Positions 1-5,616 of a stretch of DNA of 5,616 bases are shown one piece after another; the stretch's first letter is position 1, and each line of letters opens with the position of its first letter. This DNA is from Gammaproteobacteria bacterium. Its GTDB lineage: Bacteria; Pseudomonadota; Gammaproteobacteria; Enterobacterales; Alteromonadaceae. The stretch lies in assembly GCA_027484495.1 (NCBI GenBank), contig JAIXSW010000528.1:1-5616 (forward strand). The letters are read 5' to 3'. The position numbers and the translations under genes are program-made. The notes beneath the pieces were generated by a model that had not been told where the DNA came from, searched no databases, and saw nothing but the letters and a program-made list of their open reading frames with translations.

Positions 1-1861
1 ACAACGCCGCGATTTGCCCCGGTAAGTCGCTGCTGAGCAAATCATAAGCCGATAAATTTACCGCAACCGTCAGTTCGATGCCTTGGCGCCGCCATGCCGC
101 CAATTGATCGATCACCTGCACAATCATCCAGTCAGTGACCCTGGAAATCAAACCTGAGTGTTCGGCGAGGCGGATAAACTCATCCGGCGGCACAAACCCG
201 AGCTGTGGGTGTTGCCAGCGGATCAACGCTTCTGCCGATTGTGCTGTGCGGTCACGCAGACTGACTTTAGGTTGATACACCACAAACATATGGCCGGATT
301 GCAGCGATAACGGTAAATCGTGTAATAACGTTAATTCCCGTTGATGGCTTTCATCCTGACCGGGCTGGTATTCGGCAATCAACTGATGGCTGGTTTTGGC
401 GTGCACCATCGCAATTTCCGCCCGGCGCAGCGCATCGTTTGCGGTTCCGGCTGATGCAGCAGCGGGAGCCGGCGCCTGATATAAAGCCAGTGCCAGCTTC
501 AGATTTAACCTGGAATTATCCAGCGTAAAATCGTTTGACAGGAGTTGTTGCAGTGCAGGCAGGTCTTGTTGCTGGATCGGTGTTGGACTGACCAGCAGGA
601 ATTCATCCCCGCCAAGCCGGGCGATCATCGATGCCACCGGCCGCGCTTTCATTAAGCGTTCTGACAGTTGCACCAGCAGTGAATCGCCATTTTTATAACC
701 AAAGGCGTCGTTGACGTGTTTAAAATCTTTGATATTGATCAGCAGCAACCACAGCGGCTGACTGCTGAGCAAGGTTGGTAACTGCAATTCGACCAGATGA
801 CGGTTGGCAAGGCCGGTGAGGGTGTCGTGCTGCGCCTGAAACAGAATTTGTTGTTCGCGCTGGCGGATATCCTGCTGCATTTTTTGCAGCGTTTCGCTGA
901 GTAATCCGACTTCACCACGTTTAATTGAAGGTGCCTGTAACGCCTGACCCAGACCGATAGCCCGGGCAAACTGCGTCAGCAACTGCAATGGTTTGGTAAT
1001 ACTGCGCGCCAGTGCCACCGCAAACAACACTGCGAGTGTCAGACCAAGGCCAAAAATAGCTAATAACTGAGTGCGAGCCTGTTGATAGGTTTCCTGCCAG
1101 GGGGCGGTCGACAGATGGAGCAGGGCGCTGATAGTGCCGGCGCGGTCCAGCGGACGTTCGGTCGTCAATAGTGGCTGATCCAGCACTTTGAGTGCGGTCG
1201 GTGCCGGGGCCGAGGTCAAATCCATCTGTTGTGCTGTGTTCAGCGTCGATGCCAGTAGCTCTGCACCGGCAGTGCCACGGCCAAACACAAAACTGATATC
1301 CAGGTCGGTTAGCGCTTTAATCTGGCCGGCGAGTGCGGGATCCAACGCAAACCCCATCGCAACCCAGGCAATCAGCTGCGGCGCTTTGACCGGGACCATC
1401 ACCATTTGATAGGCGTTGTGGCCAATATGCACGATATCCGACACCGAATCCTGACCGGATAAGCGCATATCTTTGAATAATTGTGTGATTTGTTCAGCAC
1501 TGACGTCCTGACCGCTGCTGGCAATCAGTTCGCCCTGTGGGGTCAGCAATACGGTCAGCGTGGCATCAATGCGACTGCCATGATTTTCCAGAACCGATGA
1601 AATAGTGTCTTGTTCACGTAACGCGACCGCCTGGCGAAAGCCAAAATCGCTGGCGACCAGCCGTACTGAATTTCCCAGCTGAGTGGCTCTGTTACTGAGG
1701 GCTTCCTGAAACACCCGGCTGGCAACATCCAGCGCCTGACGGGCCTGCGCCGCACTGTCCCGCTGCATGGCGCCCAATGCAGCAAAACCCATAGCAACCG
1801 TCATAAAGGTCAGCATGCCAAGTAACAACAAAATCAGACGACTACGCAATGAATCTAACAT
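1..1861 (-). CDS. Membrane-bound dCACHE-HAMP-GGDEF-EAL cyclic-di-GMP signalling protein (3' end outside window)
   Basis: Translated directly from the minus strand: 620 complete codons, open at the left edge. Residues 8-30 are a transmembrane segment. Residues about 35-262 are a periplasmic sensor resembling the dCACHE_3 family (the stretch around residues 85-115, with NHGSRIDA, is typical). Residues 266-286 are the second membrane segment, and about 284-336 a HAMP linker (SITKPLQLL). A GGDEF domain (about 341-498) has RLGGDEF at 415-421. An EAL domain begins near 512 with YQP (529-531), EALIRW (544-549) and VNLS (601-604); the rest, including the DDFG region, is cut off. By family knowledge such proteins make and/or hydrolyse c-di-GMP in response to a periplasmic ligand. 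The usual first metal-binding Asp of the cyclase is Asn376, and the RxxD inhibitory site is absent, so phosphodiesterase activity may dominate (inference). The start is chosen by GAGGTGGC just before ATG, directly ahead of the first membrane helix. The gene has its own promoter and lies downstream of a terminator. Confidence 0.93.
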   Translation of the reverse strand, partial: MLDSLRSRLILLLLGMLTFMTVAMGFAALGAMQRDSAAQARQALDVASRVFQEALSNRATQLGNSVRLVASDFGFRQAVALREQDTISSVLENHGSRIDATLTVLLTPQGELIASSGQDVSAEQITQLFKDMRLSGQDSVSDIVHIGHNAYQMVMVPVKAPQLIAWVAMGFALDPALAGQIKALTDLDISFVFGRGTAGAELLASTLNTAQQMDLTSAPAPTALKVLDQPLLTTERPLDRAGTISALLHLSTAPWQETYQQARTQLLAIFGLGLTLAVLFAVALARSITKPLQLLTQFARAIGLGQALQAPSIKRGEVGLLSETLQKMQQDIRQREQQILFQAQHDTLTGLANRHLVELQLPTLLSSQPLWLLLINIKDFKHVNDAFGYKNGDSLLVQLSERLMKARPVASMIARLGGDEFLLVSPTPIQQQDLPALQQLLSNDFTLDNSRLNLKLALALYQAPAPAAASAGTANDALRRAEIAMVHAKTSHQLIAEYQPGQDESHQRELTLLHDLPLSLQSGHMFVVYQPKVSLRDRTAQSAEALIRWQHPQLGFVPPDEFIRLAEHSGLISRVTDWMIVQVIDQLAAWRRQGIELTVAVNLSAYDLLSSDLPGQIAAL

Positions 1862-1881
1862 GCCACCTCAAGCCGGTGTTT

Positions 1882-1911
1882 CAGCAGTAAGCACTTGAAG
1901 TGCGTCTGCTG
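1882..1911 (-). repeat. Inverted repeat in the leader of the GGDEF-EAL gene
   Basis: CAGCAG (1882-1887) pairs with CTGCTG (1906-1911), and inside it GCACTT (1891-1896) pairs with AAGTGC (1898-1903) around a single G, with short mismatched bulges between the arms. It lies about 20 bases ahead of the ribosome binding site. As RNA it would form a hairpin in the leader; as DNA it could be a dimeric regulator site. There is no U-tract, so it is not an intrinsic terminator. Confidence 0.5.
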
Positions 1912-1968
1912 ATTATTCAATTGATACAACAGATTAACCTGATTTTACCCAGAAGGGTGAAAGCAACA

Positions 1969-1997
1969 ACCATAGCAGTTAATTTGGTCTGACTCAA
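1969..1997 (-). promoter_or_regulatory. Predicted sigma70 promoter of the GGDEF-EAL gene
   Basis: On the minus strand, TTGAGT (-35, positions 1997-1992) and TATGGT (-10, positions 1974-1969) are 17 bases apart, and the -10 is preceded by TGC, giving an extended -10. Transcription would start near 1962, leaving a leader of about 100 bases. An inverted repeat (TTTTACCC / GGGTGAAA around an AGAA loop, 1943-1962) sits at the predicted start and could be an operator. The remaining gene-free sequence between 1998 and 2077 shows nothing I recognise. Confidence 0.5.
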
Positions 1998-2077
1998 AGA
2001 TCTGTGGTGGATTGGCGTTGTAAACGGACGAGTGGCGGCGGGGTTTGCGTCGCCATCAAAAATTGCCCGGAGCAAAT

Positions 2078-2107
2078 AAAAAAACCGCTGGGATCAGCGG
2101 TTTTTTT
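2078..2107 (-). terminator. Rho-independent terminator after the nuclease/cohesin-like operon
   Basis: A perfect 30-base inverted repeat: seven A, CCGCTG, loop GGAT, CAGCGG, seven T. It starts 14 bases beyond the TAA stop of the cohesin-like gene. Because the A-tract and T-tract are symmetrical it could work in both directions, but the only gene running into it is on the minus strand. It insulates the downstream GGDEF-EAL gene from the operon. Confidence 0.92.
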
Positions 2108-2121
2108 CAGCAGAGACTCGC

Positions 2122-2673
2122 TTAAGCGCGACGGCGGGCCAGCATCAGCAGTGCCGGTAACAGCAACAGAGCTGTCGCAGGAGCTGGGATTGCCGGGCCA
2201 GCGACATTCACCAGGCCGTTTTGGCTGCTGAAGTCTGTCACTTTGTCACCCAAGCCATCAGTCAGTTCAATCTTGCTCAGTAACAGTTTATGCACGCCGC
2301 TGTTTAACGCTTTGAACGTGATAGTTGCCAAAGTGAAATCCGGGCCTTGTACTGCAGCCAGATCCCAGGCGAAATCAAGCAGATTCATTTCGCTGATCGT
2401 CAGTTTGCTGCCACTCTGGCTATATTCACCAAAGTTTGGTTCGACCGGCGAGAAGTGCGGGCCAAAGGTCACAGACTCAAAACCCAGCGCTGCAGACCAG
2501 TAGCTCAGATCCAGTTTAAAACCAGCCAGGCCATCTTCATAGCCTTGGATCCGGACTTGCGCCTGCACCAGATCATTTTTCTGATACTGTGCTTTATCCA
2601 ATTCAATTTTGATCACAGTGGCCTGGCTGCTGAACGTCAGGCACAGCGCGAATAATGCAATTAACTTTTTCAT
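2122..2673 (-). CDS. Secreted cohesin-like protein with PEP-CTERM-like sorting tail
   Basis: 183 residues. Residues 1-18 are a signal peptide (MKKLIALFALC, cleavage expected after SSQA). Residues about 19-157 form a predicted all-beta domain whose opening (IKIELDKAQYQKNDLVQAQV, then GLAGFKLDLSYWSAALGFESVTFG) matches the cohesin-type pattern seen in many PEP-CTERM proteins. The tail (161-183) has the three-part sorting layout: the short motif PAPAT (163-167), a hydrophobic stretch (168-179) and three arginines (180-182). In this family such tails are processed by an exosortase and leave the protein at the cell surface; no exosortase lies in the window. The start is supported by AAGGA seven bases before ATG. 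It is the second gene of an operon, 30 bases after the nuclease, and is followed by a strong terminator. I infer that it is the surface receptor for the dockerin of the nuclease. The cohesin assignment rests on pattern recognition, so it is less certain than the secretion and tail calls. Confidence 0.85.
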   Translation of the reverse strand: MKKLIALFALCLTFSSQATVIKIELDKAQYQKNDLVQAQVRIQGYEDGLAGFKLDLSYWSAALGFESVTFGPHFSPVEPNFGEYSQSGSKLTISEMNLLDFAWDLAAVQGPDFTLATITFKALNSGVHKLLLSKIELTDGLGDKVTDFSSQNGLVNVAGPAIPAPATALLLLPALLMLARRRA

Positions 2674-2703
2674 CTAAAATTCCTTACTACGGTTTATTCG
2701 TCA

Positions 2704-5220
2704 TTATTTGATAGCGCAACGGGCGTAAGTACACAGCGTTGCCATGGCGCGGGCGTCGCTGCTTGACACCATGCCGTCTTTGTTAAAATCGTATTCCAGA
2801 CCCAATTTCACCCCAGATTTCAACAGTTTGTTGAACAGCGCGATATCGTTGTTGTCGACGTCACCATCTTTATCCAGGTCGGCTGGATTTGATGCTTTCA
2901 GTGCCAGTTCGACCACAACCGGATCATGGTCAGAGCCACGGAACGCAGTTGGTTGGTAGAAATCGGCTTGTTGCTGTGGCGTTTTATCTTCCATGTTGTA
3001 GTCAAACAGCGTGGTTTCGTCGGCATTGATATGCCATTCCATCGCATAAGTGACCTGTGAAGACAATGCTGAGCTGGCTAACGCATGGTCCAGATAACCG
3101 CTTTCACCGCCAAACAGGTAGGAGTAACCACGGTTGCCCTGGAATTTCTCTACCAGATTGACAAAGCCTTTGCCGACCAGCGTATGGATTGGATCTTCTT
3201 TGGCGTAGGCGTTTAAGTCGCCCATGATCAGCACGTCTTTATCGGCAGAACCGGTTGGGTTGGTGGCAAGCCACGCAGTCAGTTCAGTCGCAGCCTTGAC
3301 GCGGGTGGCATTCCAGCAGCTCTGGCCGTCTTTCAGGTCACGATCCGGGTTGCTTGAGCCACTTGGGCAGCTGCCTTTTGACTTGAAGTGGTTGACGGCA
3401 AAAGTGAACACTTCATTGTTAGATTTCTGCGTGAAGCTTTGTACCAGTGGCTGGCGGTTACCAAAACCAAACACCCCAGTGCTGGTCGTGACTGCATTGC
3501 CAAGTGGTGTGACTTTGGCTGGTTTGTACAGCATACCGACGCTGATTTCATCAGAGCCCAGCGCTGTGCTGCCTGGCACCTGCACGAATTGATAGGTTCC
3601 GGCACCAAGGCGCTGATTCAACCGGCTGACTAAATCGACGATGGCGCTGGTGCTGCCGTAGCCGTCGTTTTCAATTTCCATCAGACCAACGACATCGGCG
3701 TTGATTGCGCTTAACGCCGCGACAATTTTGTCGGCCTGACGTTCAAATTCAACCGCTGTTGATGCGCCGCGTGAAGTTGGGAAACCACCGCCTTGGCCAT
3801 CACCGTTAAAGTAGTTCAGTACGTTGGCGCTGGTGACGACCAGGTTGCCAAGGTTACGCATGGCTGGCTGCTCTTCGCGCAGGTTGTTGGCGGTGAACTG
3901 CACAGTACCGGCAGGCAATAAACGCCAGGCGCTGAAGCTGTAGTCCAGGATCCCGCTTAAGTTGGCATTGACCGCATCACCGACACGGACCGGGTTGTTC
4001 ATATTCAGGCCTGGTGCCGGATAAATGATCGTGGCCGGGTTTTTACCGTTCACCAGGTCATCCAATACAATTTTGCTGCGGCTGTTTTGTGACGCCAATG
4101 CCACGGCTTCTGGAGTACCCGGGCGGAATTGGTTGGTTGGTGTGAACAGACGTTGTGGCGCAAGTGTTAGCTCGCCATAGGTGCCAAGGTTATAGTGATC
4201 GGCAACAACCAGCTGTTGCGGGAAGGTCACCTGCATACTTTCCAGGCTTTCCCAGTCGGTCAGGTTGCCAACTGGCAGCGTCACGCTGACCGGTTGGGCA
4301 GGCGTTGCAGTGCCACAAGCGGCGAGGCCAGTGCGGCGAATTTGCGTTTTAGTGAAATACTCTTCGACTTTACCGAGCACCCGAACTTTATCGCCGACCG
4401 ACGGATAATCGACCGCCGCGTCGTTATAAACAAAAATAGCTTCAGAAGTTGCCGGGTTATTGTCTGAATCACTGGCTTCTTCCTGAATATAGAAACCGGT
4501 GGCAAATGCGGTGACCCGGCTGACAACCGCTTCGACCACTACCGTTTTACCCGCTTCCGGTGATGCAGCGCCGGCACCTTGTACAGCGCTGATCAACGTG
4601 GCGCTGTCACCACAGTTACCGATAACCGGGCCGACTGGTGGAACCACCACGCCGCCGCCACCGCCGGTGCCTGAGCCGCTATGGCTGCCCAGATTAGCGA
4701 ATTCGTCTTTGGCGTAAAAATCCCATTCTACACTTGGGTCAAAAGCATCACCGCCATTGACGTCGCCCTGCACTACACTGCTTTTACGTACTAAAGTGCG
4801 GTCGTGCGTGAAATTGTTGTTACTACCCCATGAAGTGCCCGGATCCACACCAATCTGGCCAAACACATCAATTAAATCAGCGCCTTTATATAAGGCAATT
4901 GCATCATCACCATTAAAGTTGCTGGTGCCGAACGTCATGTTGCTTTTGGCGGCAAGCGCAGCAGCAGAGCCGGTATCCGTCAGTACCAGCGTGCTTTTGG
5001 CAGCCAGGGTACCGCTCAGCGGGACCGTTTTGCCGGCAGTGACGGCGCCGTTGGAAAATACTTTGATGGAGTAACCGGTCAGATCCAGTGCGACATCGGC
5101 CGGGTTGTAGATTTCCAGCGCTTTATTGTTCGACGAGCCTTCGACATACTCAGAGATAAAGGGTTCTGCATGCACAGCCGGGGCCAGCAGCATTGCCAGC
5201 AACAACATATTCAGTTTCAT
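2704..5220 (-). CDS. exeM: ExeM/NucH-family extracellular nuclease with C-terminal dockerin
   Basis: 838 residues from the chosen start. Residues 1-18 are a signal peptide (cleavage after AVHA). Residues about 19-180 are a lamin-tail domain (FISEYVEGSSNNKALEIYNP). A Gly/Pro linker (181-198, five glycines in a row) follows. Residues about 203-300 are a YhcR-type OB-like domain. Residues about 458-775 are the endonuclease/exonuclease/phosphatase catalytic domain, with likely active-site residues Asn466, Glu515 (MEIEN), His611 (NHFKSKG), Asp668 and Asn670 (GDLNAY), Asp711 (LDHAL) and Asp764-His765 (SDHDP). Cys618 and Cys635 may form a disulfide. Residues 781-792 and 811-822 are two intact EF-hand loops of type I dockerin form, followed by a Cys pair (830, 835). 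Relatives cut extracellular DNA in a metal-dependent way for nutrient recovery or biofilm turnover. The start at 5220 is preferred because it begins a signal peptide; the in-frame upstream ATG at 5412 would bury it behind 64 unlikely residues. The ribosome site is weak (GGA about 8 bases ahead). The gene is first in an operon with the cohesin-like gene. Confidence 0.94.
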   Translation of the reverse strand: MKLNMLLLAMLLAPAVHAEPFISEYVEGSSNNKALEIYNPADVALDLTGYSIKVFSNGAVTAGKTVPLSGTLAAKSTLVLTDTGSAAALAAKSNMTFGTSNFNGDDAIALYKGADLIDVFGQIGVDPGTSWGSNNNFTHDRTLVRKSSVVQGDVNGGDAFDPSVEWDFYAKDEFANLGSHSGSGTGGGGGVVVPPVGPVIGNCGDSATLISAVQGAGAASPEAGKTVVVEAVVSRVTAFATGFYIQEEASDSDNNPATSEAIFVYNDAAVDYPSVGDKVRVLGKVEEYFTKTQIRRTGLAACGTATPAQPVSVTLPVGNLTDWESLESMQVTFPQQLVVADHYNLGTYGELTLAPQRLFTPTNQFRPGTPEAVALASQNSRSKIVLDDLVNGKNPATIIYPAPGLNMNNPVRVGDAVNANLSGILDYSFSAWRLLPAGTVQFTANNLREEQPAMRNLGNLVVTSANVLNYFNGDGQGGGFPTSRGASTAVEFERQADKIVAALSAINADVVGLMEIENDGYGSTSAIVDLVSRLNQRLGAGTYQFVQVPGSTALGSDEISVGMLYKPAKVTPLGNAVTTSTGVFGFGNRQPLVQSFTQKSNNEVFTFAVNHFKSKGSCPSGSSNPDRDLKDGQSCWNATRVKAATELTAWLATNPTGSADKDVLIMGDLNAYAKEDPIHTLVGKGFVNLVEKFQGNRGYSYLFGGESGYLDHALASSALSSQVTYAMEWHINADETTLFDYNMEDKTPQQQADFYQPTAFRGSDHDPVVVELALKASNPADLDKDGDVDNNDIALFNKLLKSGVKLGLEYDFNKDGMVSSSDARAMATLCTYARCAIK

Positions 5221-5259
5221 GATGACGTCCGTTTGTAAGAGCTTTGGTTGAATGTCCCC

Positions 5260-5276
5260 GACCCTGCCGCAGGGTC
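5260..5276 (-). repeat. GC-rich hairpin in the nuclease leader
   Basis: GACCCTG (5260-5266) and CAGGGTC (5270-5276) form a perfect 7-bp stem with a 3-base loop, 40 bases ahead of the nuclease start. No U-tract follows on the minus strand, so it is not an intrinsic terminator. It could stabilise the message, influence translation or bind a protein; the sequence does not decide. Confidence 0.5.
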
Positions 5277-5321
5277 TGAGTGGCTGGACGGCTATTATTT
5301 TGCATGTGCTCCGACCAGGGG

Positions 5322-5349
5322 CTTGTACGTTAAATGACCTTTGTGACAA
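5322..5349 (-). promoter_or_regulatory. Possible promoter of the nuclease operon
   Basis: On the minus strand, TTGTCA (5349-5344; five of six matches to the -35 consensus) and TACAAG (5327-5322; four of six) are 16 bases apart. Transcription would start near 5315, giving a leader of about 95 bases that contains the hairpin at 5260-5276. The AT-rich background makes chance matches likely, and a start from the TATAAA near 5420 is an alternative. Confidence 0.25.
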
Positions 5350-5423
5350 TTTCAATAAAGGCTTATTAAGTTTTTCAGAAAATAATACAGTGTGTGTAAA
5401 ATAACCTGACACATTTTATAGCT

Positions 5424-5527
5424 AAGCTATTGATCTGAGAACAGGAAAGTTTCGGAAAATTTATTTACACTGCTCAGCAGATTTTTAACGCAGATATTAT
5501 TAAATCTTAATTTAGTATCAATAGCTT
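5424..5527. repeat. Perfect 11-bp inverted repeat pair in the divergent promoter region
   Basis: AAGCTATTGAT at 5424-5434 is the exact reverse complement of ATCAATAGCTT at 5517-5527, with 82 bases between. Each divergent gene therefore has the same 11-base word in the same orientation relative to its own direction of transcription. The left copy overlaps the 6-1-6 palindrome at 5418-5430 and abuts a TATAAA-like -10. It may be a pair of binding sites for one regulator; chance cannot be excluded in AT-rich DNA. Confidence 0.4.
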
Positions 5528-5560
5528 GTACTGGTACCGCTGCGACAGGAGAAAGGACAG

Positions 5561-5616
5561 ATGATGGCAGTCCGCGGGTTGATGTTCGGGATGATGTTGC
5601 TGGCGCACCAGGTTGC
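5561..5616 (+). CDS. Start of a rightward gene, probably secreted or membrane protein (3' end outside window)
   Basis: Only 18 full codons are visible. ATG at 5561 (a second ATG follows directly) is preceded by AGGAG at 5547-5551, nine bases upstream, a good ribosome binding site. The peptide begins MMAVRGLMFGMMLLAHQV: a short basic start and a hydrophobic run, as in a signal peptide or first membrane helix. The family cannot be named from this length. It is divergent from the nuclease operon and shares its upstream region. Confidence 0.6.
   Translation, partial: MMAVRGLMFGMMLLAHQV

Larger units (their letters stand above)
5221..5560. promoter_or_regulatory. Divergent intergenic region between the nuclease operon and the rightward gene
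   Basis: A 340-base, partly AT-rich stretch with no convincing gene. It must hold the promoters of the leftward nuclease operon and the rightward gene at 5561. Visible elements are a leader hairpin (5260-5276), a perfect 11-bp inverted repeat pair (5424-5434 and 5517-5527), a 6-1-6 palindrome ATAGCT-A-AGCTAT (5418-5430), a TGTGT/ACACA pair with 11-base spacing (5393-5413), and a CTGCT-C-AGCAG palindrome (5470-5480). Several AT-rich -10-like words occur (TATAAA on the minus strand near 5420; TATTAT on the plus strand at 5495), but none has a good -35 at normal spacing. Confidence 0.7.

Noticed and set aside
2004..2231. Plus-strand reading frame of 75 codons
   Set aside because: It runs through the terminator and into the opposite strand of the cohesin-like gene, with no ribosome site or recognisable protein.
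3224..3633. Several plus- and minus-strand frames of 80-120 codons inside the nuclease gene
   Set aside because: They are shadows of the nuclease frame, which shows conserved catalytic motifs throughout.
4637..4680. GC-rich repeat of CCGCC units
   Set aside because: It simply encodes the glycine-rich linker of the nuclease.
5330..5349. Possible Pho box (TTGTCAC followed by GGTCATT on the minus strand)
   Set aside because: The second half matches poorly and the spacing is about two bases short of the 11-base repeat period of PhoB sites.
5221..5412. 64-residue N-terminal extension of the nuclease from an ATG at 5412
   Set aside because: It is not signal-like and would bury a clear signal peptide that starts at 5220; its composition looks like untranslated leader.
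5393..5413. CRP-like site (TGTGT ... ACACA)
   Set aside because: The half sites are 11 bases apart rather than the 6 of CRP, and the inner base of each half is wrong.
5470..5480. CTGCTCAGCAG palindrome as a LexA/SOS box
   Set aside because: LexA sites need CTGT-N8-ACAG; this is a short 5-1-5 palindrome without that layout.

Overview
The window looks like chromosome of a Gram-negative, probably aquatic gammaproteobacterium of the Alteromonadales/Rheinheimera-Shewanella type. This is inferred from an ExeM/NucH-type secreted nuclease, a PEP-CTERM-like surface protein, a dCACHE-HAMP-GGDEF-EAL signalling protein, moderate GC content and good Shine-Dalgarno sequences. The genus cannot be fixed from this sequence alone. 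Nothing here indicates a mobile element, CRISPR array, tRNA or rRNA.

Layout. Positions 1-1861 (minus strand) hold the first 620 codons of a membrane-bound cyclic-di-GMP enzyme that runs off the left edge. Its leader (about 1862-1997) contains a good extended -10 promoter and two inverted repeats. A strong hairpin terminator (2078-2107) separates it from a two-gene minus-strand operon. In transcription order the operon is a large secreted multidomain nuclease (5220 to 2704), a 30-base gap, and a small cohesin-like protein with a PEP-CTERM-like tail (2673 to 2122). Positions 5221-5560 form a divergent intergenic region with a perfect 11-bp inverted repeat and a leader hairpin. At 5561 a plus-strand gene begins and is cut after 18 codons.

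How the parts may work together. The nuclease (lamin-tail, OB-like and endonuclease/exonuclease/phosphatase domains) ends in two intact EF-hand repeats that read as a type I dockerin. The next gene encodes a secreted protein with a cohesin-like beta domain and its own membrane/sorting tail. The simplest reading is a two-gene display system: the small protein is the surface anchor and the nuclease docks on it through calcium-dependent cohesin-dockerin pairing, so that extracellular DNA is cut at the cell surface. The neighbouring c-di-GMP protein fits a biofilm/matrix theme but is a separate transcription unit, and a functional link is only a suggestion. Its cyclase domain keeps GGDEF but lacks a metal-binding Asp, so it may act mainly as a phosphodiesterase.
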